A DNA stretch of 64,000 nucleotides, from assembly GCA_964035755.1 (NCBI GenBank), contig CAXIVR010000001.1:254572910-254636909 (forward strand). The letters run 5' to 3'. Below the pieces are notes generated by a model, which ran no database searches, was not told the origin of the DNA, and saw nothing but the letters and a program-made list of their open reading frames with translations. This document shows positions 34,075-46,780 of the stretch, piece after piece. The first letter of the stretch is position 1. Each line of letters begins with the position of its first letter. A program made the translations under genes and the position numbers. The stretch comes from Teleogryllus oceanicus (taxonomy: Eukaryota > Arthropoda > Insecta > Orthoptera > Gryllidae).

Positions 34075-35065
34075 AGTGTTCATAGCTCCTAGACATTTAG
34101 ATTACAAAAAAGAATTGTACGAATAATAACCAAATCCCACCCACGTGATTCATGTAAGCCTCTCTTCATTAACCTAGGAATTTTACCATTACCGTGTCTT
34201 TTTATTTACGAATCAGTGGTTTCTGTCAAAAATGACTTGCTTAAGGGTGGGAATATATTTTCAGAAAATGCCGAAGTCTATTACTATAACACTCGACGTA
34301 GAAATCATATTCATCAGGTGACAGTATCAACAGCTCATTACAAAAAATTCACACACAATACATGTACATTATTTTACAACACTTTGGCAGATGACATTAA
34401 ACGGTTAAATTCGATAGAAGTCCAAGTGAAATTGTTTCTGCTGCATAACTGTTTCTATACAATTGGAGACTATACTGAGAATCACAAGAAAAGTAACGTT
34501 AATTTTAACAATGATACATAATGCATTATTTACCATTTGAACTGTATAATTGTGTATAAACAACCTGTAACAAGTATTGTATTGCAGCATCCGTGTCAAT
34601 GACCTCCGTCTCGATCAGGTTTTTCGTCCAGTTTCTCTGATCCATTGAGCAAATGCTGAGACGGCCCCTTGTTTTGCTTTTGGACATAAATGTAACTTCA
34701 TTATCTGTGCACGTCTTCCAGAATTTAGTGGGAAATATAGTTATTCAAATCATCGTGTCCATGTTGTCGCGGCAGAAGTATTATTCCTTGACGAAGGACA
34801 TCATGGATAAGAGCCCAAAATTTATTGCTGATTTAATTGATTTTATTACATTGGAGCGACGTTTTTCTTTCTGTATTCAAAATTCAAGTAGTATATGGCT
34901 TAGTGTAGGGATCTCAGAATTTTGAAAACGTGCACAGAATTCGGTTCTCCCCATAGCACGTCATACACAGATTTTAACTGTTTATAACGTTGAATGAATG
35001 AATGAATGAATAAACAGAAAATCAGACAGACAAACTAACTAACCAACCAAACAAACAAACAATCA
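34075..35065 (+). mobile_element. CR1/Jockey-type LINE family J, 3' end inserted in Gypsy relic
   Basis: The C-terminal ORF2 sequence starts at 'RLQKRIVR' and runs through 'YESVVSVKNDLLKGGNIF', 'YYYNTRRRNHIHQVTVS' and 'NTCTLFYNTLADDIKRLNS' to its stop at 34519-34521. The full family 3' UTR follows, matching 58.96-59.6 kb in inverted orientation: 'ctgatccattgagcaaatgc', 'atgtaacttcatta', 'gttgtcgcggcag' and 'cacgtcatacac'. It ends in a (gaat)n/(aacc)n-like tail. It separates the two halves of a Gypsy pol region, so it inserted later. Confidence 0.85.
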
Positions 35066-35094
35066 AAAGGGGGCACACAGCAGGCAAAAAGTTT

Positions 35095-35575
35095 TCAAGA
35101 GGCGAAAAAGGTAATTGCGTTCGACCAGGTTTCGACACATTGCGACCCAGCGAAGCCGCTTGGCATGCAATGCATAGTTGTATGGAGTAAGAGCGGTTCT
35201 GAAGCTGCCGGATGGATCAGAAGCCTCGATGGCTTTTGGATTGAGAACAACTGAGGGCTGCGAAAACGAACGATGCTCAATTGGACAAAGAAGCTCTTCA
35301 ATAATGTTTGAAGTGAAGATATTTTATTGATATATCTGGGGTCGTAGTATGGCAATAGTCACAGACGATAAGCAGTTACTCAGAAATTTACGGGAAGAGG
35401 AAAGACACCCAACACATTGTCACCGAGAATGCTTCGTTGGTTCTTGGGAGATACGCTTACAATTTGGAATACAGACTCGGGAAATACTACCAAAACGCTG
35501 ACGCTTGTAGTCGACTGCCGTTCCCAGCAGTGCAGAGGACATTCCGGAACCAGCAGGAATATTCTTGCTTAAAGT
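35095..35575 (+). pseudogene. Gypsy relic: RNase H region
   Basis: Broken frames read 'FDQVSTHCDPAKPLGM', 'LPDGSEASMAF' and then 'LGRYAYNLEYRLGKYYQNA', 'DACSRLPFPAV'. This is the usual Gypsy order: 'H-x-D-P-x-K-P-L-x-L-A-C-D-A-S', 'SP-D-G-S-E-x-P-I-A-F', and the end motif 'Y-x-L-x-Y-R-x-G-x-x-x-x-N-A-D-A-L-S-R-L'. It follows from the RT relic at 33.69 kb once the LINE is ignored. Confidence 0.75.
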
Positions 35576-35884
35576 AGAGAGAGGAGAGCTCCAGAGGATT
35601 TCCCACGGACGAGACGACCAGGAACAAAGAAGAGACAAAAGCAATCAAATAATTGAAAAAGAATGTCGGCGTATACTAATGCTTTTGAAATTATTCGTTA
35701 TAAGGATGCTTTATAATAATCGCGTAGGCCGAAGGACGGTGCCTAATCAAAATATTCGACAGGCGTAGACCCTGAAATTGGACACAAGAGTCACTGCGTC
35801 TTACACGTTATAAATAAAATAAACAATATCATTGATAATTCTCTTGTTTGTTTTATTTGCAGTTGAAAAGGACGGCGTCGTTAC

Positions 35885-36030
35885 CCGAATTGTTTAACCA
35901 CACTCCGTGAGGTCACGGAAGTTGAGCAATTCCAGGCGCCACAGAGTCCTAGGCGAGTGGCCGTCTGGGAACTCCTGTTACTAACGGCACTAAGCCCCTG
36001 GCTGAAGGAATAAAAGGCACTATCTAACTG
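35885..36030 (+). repeat. 5S rRNA-derived SINE/pseudogene
   Basis: The block 'gaggtcacggaagttgagca' (35907-35926) and the later 'gtggccgtctgggaactcc' (35958-35976) correspond to the internal promoter and 3' parts of 5S rRNA ('gatcaccgaagttaagca' and 'gggtgaccgcctgggaa'). Spacing is close to that of 5S. The intervening sequence and both ends diverge, and it is followed by 'gcactaagcccctggctgaa'. It is therefore a 5S-headed SINE or pseudogene and not a working 5S gene. Confidence 0.65.
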
Positions 36031-36039
36031 CGACGTGAC

Positions 36040-37026
36040 GAGACGAAAAGACATTAACTTCAAGAAAGATTACTACAGGCGCTCAATGCCCAAGAAGGAC
36101 TTGGAGACGTGATGCGAAGATGCAACAAGTTTTTAAAAGGTTTGAGGTTATAAATAAAACGCCATTTCGCTCACGAGTCCATGGTGTTGTTGAGCCTGTC
36201 TTCTGCATGAAATCTACAGAGGGCGAGGACTTCTGCACGAAGCCTGTTCGTGGTCTTGTTCTCGCGGAAGGGAGCCGATTTTCTTTCGTTTCGTACGATA
36301 ACGGAAATAGCTCACTGTTGTTTAAGCTTTATATTGATGGTTCACTTTTTCCTTTTTACAGACATATTCGATAATCAACGGTGAGTCTAGATCAATGCTT
36401 ACTGGTCAAAACCATTAACATAACCTCAAATATAGCCGCAATAGAATTACGTCAAGAGGCGTCGAATCAGAATTTTAAAAAAGTGTCCGTCTATCGGATG
36501 ATAACTTAGTCTAATGAATGAAATTCAAATAACTTGCGGTTATAATTCTTAAAATTCTGCCTTTAAGTAAGATGTTACGAAAAGAGGTTCTTTGTGATTT
36601 TCATTTTCTTCAAAACTGCGACTTCGACACATGCCATGGTATTCAGTATAGTATGAAGTTCATTATTTCTTTTTTGTGTGAGTAAATATAAGGAGTGTAA
36701 TAATTGTGAAGTGTGCAAAGCCATAGGAAAGGCCCGGCGTCGAGTCATCGATTGTATTGCACCAGACATCAAGGTAGTGTTTCTGAATGTTTCTTCAGGA
36801 ATGTGCGCGGGTTCTGCAATGTTCACTTCAATGTAAACAAAGGCGAGGAAATCTGGAAAGATGACCCCAACAGTGGTATGCTGATACTTTACTGACACCA
36901 TATTGAATAAGATGTAAATAAAGTTAACCACACAAAATTTCGAATGTGTATTCCAACAATATTTTGTATAGACTGTAGTATGTTACGTGTCAATTATTTA
37001 ATATTTATGTGTGATATGGTTAGGGT
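36040..37026. other. Upstream region of IFT52 with unassigned ORFs
   Basis: It contains ORFs 36120-36374 (+) and 36575-36931 (-, 118 residues, beginning 'MVNFIYILFNMVSVKYQH'), and overlapping + strand frames with a Cys cluster ('YKECNNCEVCKAIGKARRR'). None is recognised. The last ~100 bp before 37027 is presumably the IFT52 promoter or 5' UTR; no core element is distinctive. Confidence 0.35.
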
Positions 37027-40000
37027 ATGATGAACGACGCGAAAGATAAAGGCGGCAAGACAATTGTATTTGACAGCTCGAAAAATGAGGGGATGACATT
37101 AAATGAACATTTCAAGACTTTGGTCCGTAAACTGAAAGGCAGTTGGAAAATTGTCTTGTAAGCATTGATATTGTTACTTTTGTTGTTTAAAGAAATATTA
37201 CGGGACTTTCGATTTTCTAACGAGTAATATTGTTTACAGGAATAAAGAAGAGATTTCTCCTGAAATTCTTGAAGATGTTGCACTGTTTATATTGCCTGGG
37301 CCAAGGGAAAAGTTTACTGAAAGTGAATTCAATTGCCTCAAAAAATTCATTGAAACAGGTGGCAGCATTTTAGTGTTGCTTGGTGAAGGTGGTGAAAAGA
37401 ATTATCATACCAATATAAATTTTCTTTTGGAAGAATATGGGATTATGGTAAATAACGGTAAGTAATTGCCACAAATAAATTTTATGTGGACTGTTTCATG
37501 CTTCCTGGAAAATGTCTATTAATATAAAGCAACTTTCATTTTTAGATGTTGTTGTGCGAACAACATATTATAAGTATTTTAACCCTAAAGAATGCTTAGT
37601 TGTGGATGGTGTTGTTAACCGAGGTGTACTGCACGCAGTTTCCGAAATGTTGCCTCAATACAGTGACCATCAAAACATCAAGTAATATAATTACTTTAAT
37701 GCAACTGTCTTGTCTTGTATTTATTTTGCTTTAGTTTTATATGTGATTCTTCATCTGTTGTAGATCTCTAAGTTTTGTATTTCCATTTGGAGCTACTTTG
37801 AATGTTGCTCGACCAGCAATAACTTTGCTCTCAAGTGGCAGTGTTGCCTTTCCAGTTAATAGACCTGTTGCTGCTGTATACAGCACCAGTGGATTTGCAA
37901 ATAAAATACCGGGTGGAAAACTTGCTGTTATAGGCTCAGTTCACTTTCTTTCTGATCAGTATGTTGATAAAGAAGATAATGACAAAATTAGAGAAATTAT
38001 TTTCAAATTCCTGACAACTCCAGAAGTTGAATTAAACTCAGTAGATGCAGATGATCCTGAGGTTAAGTTATGATATTACTATTTCACTGAACATGATTAT
38101 TTGAGTACACTTTTAATGGAATTATGAAATGTAATAAATGTGTGCATTCTTTCTCTCTCCAGATTGCTGATTATCTGATGGTGCCAGATACTTCAATGCT
38201 TGCAGAATGTCCTCGTGTGTGCCTGCAAGAACCTACTGATGAAATCCCAACTGATTATATCAAACTCTTTAGTAATAAGTTGTATGCAATTCACACAAGC
38301 CTCGTCCCAGATGCAATGGATGCTTATCCTATGTTGCAAGTTAAACATGAACCATTGCGACTCATAACACCTCAGTTTGAAACACCTTTACCTCTTCTGC
38401 AAGCTGCTGTAAGTAGAAATTTAGTAAACAGGAATGATGTAAATAGAATATTTTATATTATGTTGGCCGATATCATCATTATATTCTAACTTCCTAATTT
38501 TTCAGTTTGAGGAATTTTATGATCCCATATTTTCAATTCTTTTAAATATCTTTGTTATTCCTTTTTAACTAAAATATTTAAGATTTTTTGTATTTTGTAG
38601 TATAAATTGCATTATATCAGAGTGACATTCATCATTATCTGCCATTATATATATAATAATAGACACATACTTTGTAAAAATATATGGAAGTGTGAAAAAA
38701 CGTAAGTCAACTGTATGAATTCTATATAGAATATTTATTATTATTGGTTGTTGTTTTTATTTTATGTTCCTTTTTGAGGTTCTTATAGTTTCTCCTTTGT
38801 AAAATTAGATTATATATTTATTCATTTCGGGCTGTATGACTCAAATCAAAGTAGGAGCAAGAGTAACACATGGAAAATATTTGTAGTTGTAAAATTGTTT
38901 TTTTAAATTTCAGTTGTAGCTTATTTCTGACGAATTTGTTTATTGGAACATCACTTCAGTTGCTCTTCATATTAATTTATTTTGAATGATTTGAAGTTTG
39001 TTTATGTGATGAAGCTGCTGATGCCCAATCAGGCAAAGCACATGTAAGTGTGTAATGCTGAGATGAATAATCATTTTAAATGTTGTAAACTGTATGTAAA
39101 TTATGAGATTTTCATAGACGGATATTTAGCTTTTGTCTTTAATATTCTGAGGATGCTTCACACAGGTCTCTCTCAAAAAATAGATATTTGTAGGTATTTT
39201 TTCTACCTTTTTGGGTGAATCAAGAACTGAAGGGGTTTTCTAAGTTCTCCAAGGGTGAATATTTTTTACTCTTCTCATGGTGTCAACCTGTTGTGATTCT
39301 CATTACAAAAAGTTGTGCATATGTTGTAGATTTTCCTCAACTCCATTTTCATTTACTCCACTTAAAAATGAAAATTATGAAAACGTAATATTATCAATAA
39401 TTATGGAAGAAATATTAGGGGCCCTTGTATTTACTGCAAAGGCTTTGTTTTTAATCGTTACAGATGAAGAGGTATTCTGATTTTGTTTTCTTTACAATGT
39501 AGAATGCATATTAGTTTTTAATGTAGCATAACACCAATACATAAATTATTTTATATTGGCAGAACAGAATGTGGGAACTTAACTTGAAATAATATTTCTT
39601 TTGTATTTACAACTTTAGCTAGTTCATGTTCAAATGTCTGTATTATGCTCTCATTATCTTTCTCTGACTTGTTGACGTAAGTACACATTTCACTTAAATA
39701 TGAGCACTGTATTTACGTTCAGGATTCTGAGAAACATTGCAGTGTTTTCTGAAGTAGCTTTTGACATTTTTAAAATCGTGTTTATTATCTTCCTCAGAGA
39801 TGAAAGTCTATAACCTATCAAGACACTCAATAACAGTCAACATTAGCAACTGAATCTTGAAAAGTAGAGAGAGCATTAGCTGTCTGTAGTTTACTCTGTT
39901 TTAAACAAACATTTTATTATAAGTACTGCCTTAATATTATGTAAACTGACAAGTAGAGAAATTCACTCACCCAAAATGTTGCATAACTGTTTTTCTAGTT

Positions 40001-41440
40001 TGTTCTGTAGAGAAACAGTATCAACAAAGGAAAGTTCATATTGGTGGATTTACATCTTATGAAAATATTGTTTCATTGCTGTTTCCTTTTAACTTCTGTA
40101 AGTACCTCATTGGGAAGATTCTAAAAGAAATTGTTAAATAGCCTGAAGAACAGGAGTTCATATCTCAAAATTGGATATTTAATATTGTGATTTGTACCAA
40201 AATAGTTGATGTCTGTCCATAAATTGTCTGCTACAAAGTCACATTTTTAATTAAATCCCATTTGCAGGACCAGCATTGCAAATTTAGGTTCCAGTCAAGT
40301 TATTATAAATCAGTTAATATAAATAAAGGCAATCAAGTTCCAGTGTGTTCATGCTGTATCGAAACTTCTCATTTGTTATGTCACTTTTTCTGTTATTTAA
40401 TCTCTTAATGAAATTATTTATGGTCTAAGATGTCCATAATGAAAATGACATATTGATGTTATGTAACAAAAGTGTAAACTGAAATATCAAAAAGAATAGA
40501 AGCACTATCACTCTGCAAAAATGTAATATATTAGAAGCAGAATTACTTCTTACAAAATTTTATTTAATCCTTTGAAGAAAATTGTGATCATTTTGATTAG
40601 AACTGGAACCCATCAACGACATAGTGGTCATGTCATATAAATTATGTTGTGTCTTTTCACAAGTTTATATACATTAGTCCACCTGTATAAGAAATGGTCA
40701 TCATAATTAAATTATCTTAACTGTTTAATTACTCTTTAAAATGTTGCTTCCTTCATTGATTTAGTTTTGCAACCTGTCTTAAGGAAGCTTATTTCCTTAT
40801 TATCGCCATGCATAGACAAACTGTAATAAGTGTTATGAAGGACAAAATTAAGATGTGTATATAAATCTTATTTAAATTGTTTTAAAATTTTAGCTTCCTG
40901 TAAAGTTGTGCTCAGGAAGAACAAATAATTTGTACCCACTAACCATTAGTATGAAATGAACTGTCAATGCTCCTTCATTTATAGAGATCCATAATATTAA
41001 CAATTTTATAGTCAATTATGTAGTTCACTTATGATTAAAAGCTTGCCAATCTGTGTTTCCATACATTCATACATACAATTTTGTTTCTTCATTTATATTT
41101 AGAATACAAGAAACATGCGAAAGATGTATTTATTATGTTGTAGGTGTTTCCACCCTCATTTCAAGATCTACCACCTCCTCCTTTGGAGCTGTTTGACCTT
41201 GATGATGCCTTCAGTTCTGAACGATCTCGTCTTGCTCAATTGGCCAATAAATGTGTGGTTGGACTAACGGAGACTGATGAAGTTGAAACTGATAGTGCAG
41301 ACTTGGAGTTTTTTGTTAGAGAATGTGGCCGTATCTTAAATGTAATAGTTCCTGGTTCAACTGATCCAGATGCTAAACAGATCCTTCATCAGATAGCATC
41401 ACAAGTAGCTGAGTATAAGAAACTACCTCGTAATGACTGA
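37027..41440 (+). CDS. IFT52: Intraflagellar transport protein 52 (IFT-B core)
   Basis: There are six exons: 37027-37157, 37240-37457, 37546-37681, 37764-38061, 38163-38408 and 41144-41440. All junctions are GT-AG with consistent phases, giving 441 residues (vertebrate IFT52 is about 437). IFT52 is an IFT-B core subunit that carries cargo along ciliary microtubules; the family binds IFT88/IFT70 through its middle and IFT46 through its C-terminus. The N-terminal GIFT domain (about residues 12-265) shows 'FDSSKNE' (15-21), 'LPGPREKF' (62-69), 'GGSILVLLGEGGE' (84-96) and 'GGKLAVIGSVHFLSDQY' (212-228). The middle segment is exon 5. The last exon has a Pro-rich 'DLPPPPLELFDLD' (351-363) and the IFT46-binding helices. 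Two in-frame ATGs start the ORF (37027, 37030). Intron 5 is 2.7 kb; the others are about 80-100 bp. No break is seen. Confidence 0.93.
38409..41143 (+). other. Large AT-rich intron 5 of IFT52
   Basis: It is bounded by 'gct|gtaagt' and 'ttgtag|gtg'. No recognisable transposon protein or additional exon was seen. A 67-residue ORF at 39277-39480 has no domain. Confidence 0.7.
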
Positions 41441-42360
41441 GAAAATCTTTGGCATACCATGTTGACCTGCTGTCAAAATTACAAACAATGTTTTTGCAAA
41501 TATTATCACTAGTCAGATTATCACAATACAGAAACTCCAGTCTTGTCAGTTATTCTAGTCATTGAATTATATCATGTGAGAATACTAGTGTAGAAGAGAA
41601 TATTTTTTTAAGATCACAATTAGATATCAAAGGTTATCAGAGATATACAAGTTCATAGTCATTAATGGTGCAATATGAGGTAGATAGAAAGGAATGTTTT
41701 TGAACTGGGACTTTAGACACACTTTTTCACCATTTTTATAGTTTTGTAATTTGTTTCATGTTGGAAATTAATAATTGGAATTGTAGAATTTAAATACATT
41801 TCCTTGCAGTATATGTGAAAATTCTCTAGAATTTTTAAACGTTTTGGAAATGATATTATATTGGTATTTTTGTATCTTTAGGAAGTATATTAAGAATATT
41901 TACTTAAACACAACCATTGTTTAAATGGTTATTGCACAAGGTTTTAATTTAAAACTGTGCACAAATTTTTAATTTTCAGTGTTAAGTTCTATTTGAACTT
42001 TGAGAATTAGCATTAAAAAAAAGTTGCACAACTGTTAATATAATTTGTCTGCATTCAAAAAACAAAAGTGGCACATTTTCGTATTGAAGAGTTCTTCTAC
42101 AACCTTGACCAGATGCAAGTTTTGAAGCACTAACTGAGAATAATTGTATACACCAAGTGGTTTTTATTTCTCTGGAATATACAATACTTTATGAAATTAA
42201 AGGGAGGAGGGAGAAGAAAAAGAAAAGCATGGACTAGATTTAATTCAAAATGAAGTGAGCTTGATTTGTCCTATATACTTTTTGTCATTTTCTTGGTATG
42301 ATATAATTATGTGTAAACACACAGTGTATGTTTTCAATAAAAATTAGAAGAAACAAAAAA
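41441..42360 (+). terminator. IFT52 3' UTR and polyadenylation signal
   Basis: AT-rich sequence after the TGA with a canonical 'aataaa' at 42336-42341, the best placed signal before the next repeat. This gives a 3' UTR of about 0.9 kb. Confidence 0.6.
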
Positions 42361-42859
42361 ATTCTATTGTTATTCACAAACTTTCATTCCTACTCATAAT
42401 CCCCCCCGTGTTTCATCCACCTTCACACATTTTCATGGGTAAAATCATATCCTACACACCTACACTCATGTAGGTTCTTCAGTTACGGGGTCAATATAAT
42501 AGAAGACCTCATGCAACATGACAGAAAATATGATACAAATATAAACAAACCTCTTTACAGCAAGGTGCTCTTTACACTCAACCTCACAAAAATGAATTGG
42601 TACATGTTTACCACATTGTTCATTAGATTAGTAATGTAACTTTTTGTTACAGAAATTTGGAGATGTTCAACAACATAAAGTGGGTAATGTGAATTATGCT
42701 TCAGTTACTGTAAGAGGGAGTCAGCAATATGCAGTCGTAAATAGTCAAGAATTGCCTCCGTCTCACAAGATAATTTCCCAGAAAATCTCTAACTAGAAAG
42801 AGATGATTGGACTGATATTTCTGGACTTGTCAAGTGCAATGGTTATTACTCCTATTAAT

Positions 42860-43290
42860 GCAGCAAATTTTTTAATGCCGGAAAGAGATGTTTTTTCTCT
42901 TCCATTGAATGATAAGATCCGGCATCTATCTACCCATCGACTTGCCGGAGATGTTTCCCCCGACAAGCTCAAAGCTCTCAAATGGCCTCCCAACATGTGT
43001 AGTGCAGATAGGACAAGGGAGAGAAAGGACAGGATGCTCGCAGTTCGTGGCCAGTTTGTTGGGGTACCACTCCAGCATTCACCTGGTATTGTTCGGAGAA
43101 ACCATATAAAACTACCAATCAGAGGAGGCAGCCACTAGAATATGCCAAGATAGAAACTGAATAATTCAACCTAGCTATGTAGATAGTGTCAAAAATCCGC
43201 CACTGACTGGACTGAAACCCAAATACCTTCCAGTCCGAGTTGCTGCAGACAGTAGTAATGGTTGGCTCTGAGCTAAACTCAGCCAGTAAA
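42860..43290 (-). repeat. SINE family A, inverted copy
   Basis: Reverse-complement matches to the family blocks include the 'ccaacatgtgtagtgca' end of the pyrimidine tract, the 'ggccacga..' block (as 'tcgtggccagtttgttgggg'), 'ggagaaacca' and a tail-proximal 'gacaagctc...' block. The copy is diverged, so its edges are approximate. Confidence 0.65.
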
Positions 43291-43829
43291 TCAATTATTT
43301 TCAGGTGCATTACAAAATGGACATACATCTACCGTATTTCATATTAAAATGTATTGCATTGCATTTTTCTGATGATATACAAGCTGTGTTATGTGTTCTT
43401 AAAAATTACTAACACTGGGTATGTATGTATATATACACATACATGTAGAAACTATGTATATTATTTATTTTCCTTTTTTAAAACTTTGTCTCCCTAGTCA
43501 TATTATTTTACTTTCAAACTATTTCGGTTCTTAACAGTGGAGCATTCAAAATAATAAAACATATATATATTAGAAAATGTAAATCACACACAAATGATGT
43601 ATTCTCATACATATTAAGGAGAAGCATAGAATTCATCAATAATATGAAACTTTTTTGACAACTTGGCAAAAAATTTATTTCATCGAATCGTGCTTTTATT
43701 TATTCATATTGTCAACACTCTACTTCCGACCCAAGATTTCAAAATTTTGGCATAACTGTTTGAAAACCACTGTTTGACTTTTTAGTAATCTGCACCAAAG
43801 ATTATGCCCTCAGAACACCGAAAGGAGTA

Positions 43830-46780
43830 GATATGTCCAGAATGACGTCGCGAAGTTTTAGTGGGAAAGTGTTGGGTGGCAACCTCTGCAGTGCGCGTAA
43901 GCGATTCCTAGAGGATTAGTAAGTTCTTGGCTATATTATGCGGCTGCCGAGGTTTATGTTTCATATCATATTTGTTATTTACTATGATATTTGTATTCTT
44001 TCGGCGTGTTTAAGTTCTGGCTGTGCATATCATTCACAAATTTGATTTAAAGCAGCACTATCCTATCAGACATGCATCAAGTCATTTATCTTCATTTTGA
44101 AAATCGTTCAAAGTAAATATAATCATCACCTTAGCGATGATGCTAAGGCGTTAATTTGTAATAAAATAAAATGTATTTGCATGTAAATGTATGCATTTGG
44201 ATCCACGTGCCCTTCTTCGGATATGTAAAATGCCAACGAAAATTTGGGCTCGATGTGACTCCTTCCGTATATTTTTATAGAATGTCGCCTTTTTAAATAT
44301 TTATTTAAGAAAATTGTATTAATTATTATTATTTAGATAAATATTACCTACATTAATGTTTAATAATCGTTCGGAAAAAATCCAGTAATTTCATAAACAT
44401 TCCCAAAAGTGTTCGTAATTTTTCACGGAATGGAGGAACTTTCAACACCAAGTTAACCAGAATTTTCAAAAATTATTAGTTTCTTGTGCTGATTTTAAAT
44501 TTTAATGGTTCAATATCAAGGCACGTGTTTAAAATATTATTGTGTTATCCCAATTATTTTCATGTTAGCATTTTTCCTCAAACGGGTTTTCAATATCTTT
44601 TACTTGACAAGTTCTAATGAATATTTGATGCCATTTCTGGCGACACAATTAGCATACATGATTTGATAACCCTGGTGGCAGAAGTAAACAGTTGATTTGA
44701 TGAGCTACGTCATATTTGAGATATTTTTTTAGTCTTGAATATCTAAAAAAAATTAGTGGTTCATACATATTGTCATGCTGTATTTGTTCAACACATTCAG
44801 GCAAAGCATGTAAACGACAACTTATTTTTGCGAGAGCTATGTCCTTTTTTTTATTTATTTAGTCAAAAAACAGTTAAAAACCGTATGTGACGTATGGGGG
44901 AGAAAATCATCTGCGCACGCTTTCTTGAGTTTCAGAGTCCCTTCCCAACAATTTAACTATTAATAGTTGGAAGATGAAAAATAGTAATAATAATAATAAC
45001 AACAACAAATTTAAAAAAGCGAGGGATTAGTATTTCAAAAACTAAATATTTTCGTTGCCAAATTATAGAAAACATATTTTTAACGTTAAAGGAACAAACA
45101 TATTTGATTTTTCTGTATTGTTAACAAAATAGAAACTCACCCTAAGCTCTACTACCACTACAAGCAAAAGGAAAGTTCAACAAAACGTGCGCATAGTGAA
45201 GCTACATTTACGTTCAGAAGCAAATAAGGGGCCATCTCAGCATTTGCTCAATGGATCAGGGAAACTGGACAAAAACCCGATCGAGATGGGGGTCATTGAC
45301 CCGGAAGTACATTATTTGTTACAGGCATATTGAGTCTTTTTTTAAAATTATACAATGCAAATGTAAACTAATTCTTATTTTTTTTTTTTTACGTCAGTAT
45401 AGTCTCTAATTGTATAGAAACAGTTTTGCAGCAGAAAAGATTTTACTTTTAACTTAAATTTGTGTACCAATTTTAATTGTTTAATTTCATCTGGCAATGC
45501 ATTGTAAAGTGACGTACATGTATTGTATGTGGATTTCTTGTAGTGAGCGGTTGATACTGACACTTGATGAACATGATTTCTACGTCGAGTGTTGTAAGTA
45601 TAAATATCAGTATTACATGAAAATAAGTTCCCACCGTTAAGTATGTCAGTTTTGACAAATACTACAGACTCATAAATAAATAGGCAAGGCAATGGTAAGA
45701 TTCCAAGCTCAATGAAAAGAGGCTTGCACCGATCACGTGGATGGTATTTTTTCATTATTCGGATAATTTTCTTTTGCAATTTAAATGTCTGGGAACTGAA
45801 TGATGAGCTTCACCAGAATATTATGCCATACCTCAGGCGGGAATGTACATTTGCAAAATACACGCAACGAGCTGCATGAAGGCTGACAGAATTAGAAAGA
45901 ATTCTGAATGCATAACATAATGAGCTTAATTTAGTGTTTAATTCTGTTATATGTACATTCCATTTGAGGTTTGATTGAATTGAGAGACCTAGAAATTCTG
46001 TTACCTTAACATGAGCTAATTGCATGTTGTTCATTTTCAATGGAGCATACGATTGCCGATTTAAAACGCAAAATTGCATTGAGACAGTTTTTCCTTCGTT
46101 AACTATTAATTTGTTATTACAAAACCAATGTGAAACTTCTGAAATTGTACTATTTATTGTTTCTTTTTTGCAAAGAATATTCGTGTCATCGGCAAACAGA
46201 ACTGTTCTTCCATTTTTAATAGATTTTTAGCGGATTGTTTATATTGTTGCAAAAACATGGAAAATCTACATACGTTTACTGATGAGATACCTGAGAATGA
46301 CTGGAAAATGTTTAGTCACTTGAACTGCGAATTACGAAAATAATGTAACTTAAATGTGGTCACTATTAACTTCAAATAACCATCTAACTTTTCTCGCTTC
46401 AAAGCAGAAATCTACTTTCGTTCTAAGGATGCTGTAGTTGTGCTTTCCTGATTTCCTGGAACGGTAGGGAACCTTAAAAAATGCTCATTCTGTCTCTCCT
46501 GCCATTTTTGCCGCAATCCAATATTGCACACAACTTTTCATCGTGAAAATACAACTTTATTTTAGAGGAAAAAAGAACATCTCACTGCAGGAAAGTGTAC
46601 CCACACAAAACAAACGTTTTTAAACCATTATAGGCAGATGAAAACCTTCAACGAAGTATGGTCACGGCGTACTAAAAGAAAATCCACACGTATACCATAG
46701 TTTAACCATTAGTTTGCAGCATACCGGCATCTGCTACTTGTCACTCAGAGGCGACGGTGCTACCCTATTCTGGACATCTC
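43830..46780. mobile_element. TA-flanked noncoding DNA element, copy 2, with LINE insertion
   Basis: The ends 'gatatgtccagaat' (43830) and 'attctggacatctc' (to 46780) are inverted repeats, each bordered by TA (43828-43829 and 46781-46782). Segments 43.83-44.6 and 46.39-46.78 kb align, inverted, with 22.39-21.57 and 21.54-21.17 kb. About 1.8 kb in the middle is absent from copy 1 and includes a family J LINE. No transposase is visible, so the element is nonautonomous. Confidence 0.75.
44846..46230 (-). mobile_element. CR1/Jockey-type LINE family J, 5'-truncated copy
   Basis: On the minus strand it runs from just upstream of the RT catalytic box ('LFADDTNILC'-like, near 46.19 kb) through 'VTEFLGLSIQSNLKWNV', 'TKLSSLCYAFRILSNSVSL' and 'NTRRRNHVHQVSVSTAHYK' to the 3' UTR and (aaat)n tail (seen as 'tttatttatttag' at 44850). 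Frames are broken near 45.8 kb. It lies inside copy 2 of the TA-flanked element. Confidence 0.85.

Noticed and set aside
35885..36030. Functional 5S rRNA gene
   Set aside because: Only the internal blocks are conserved; the 5' and 3' ends and the pairing partners are missing.
36575..36931. 118-residue minus ORF upstream of IFT52 as a divergent gene
   Set aside because: No recognised domain or splice support; kept only as an unassigned ORF.
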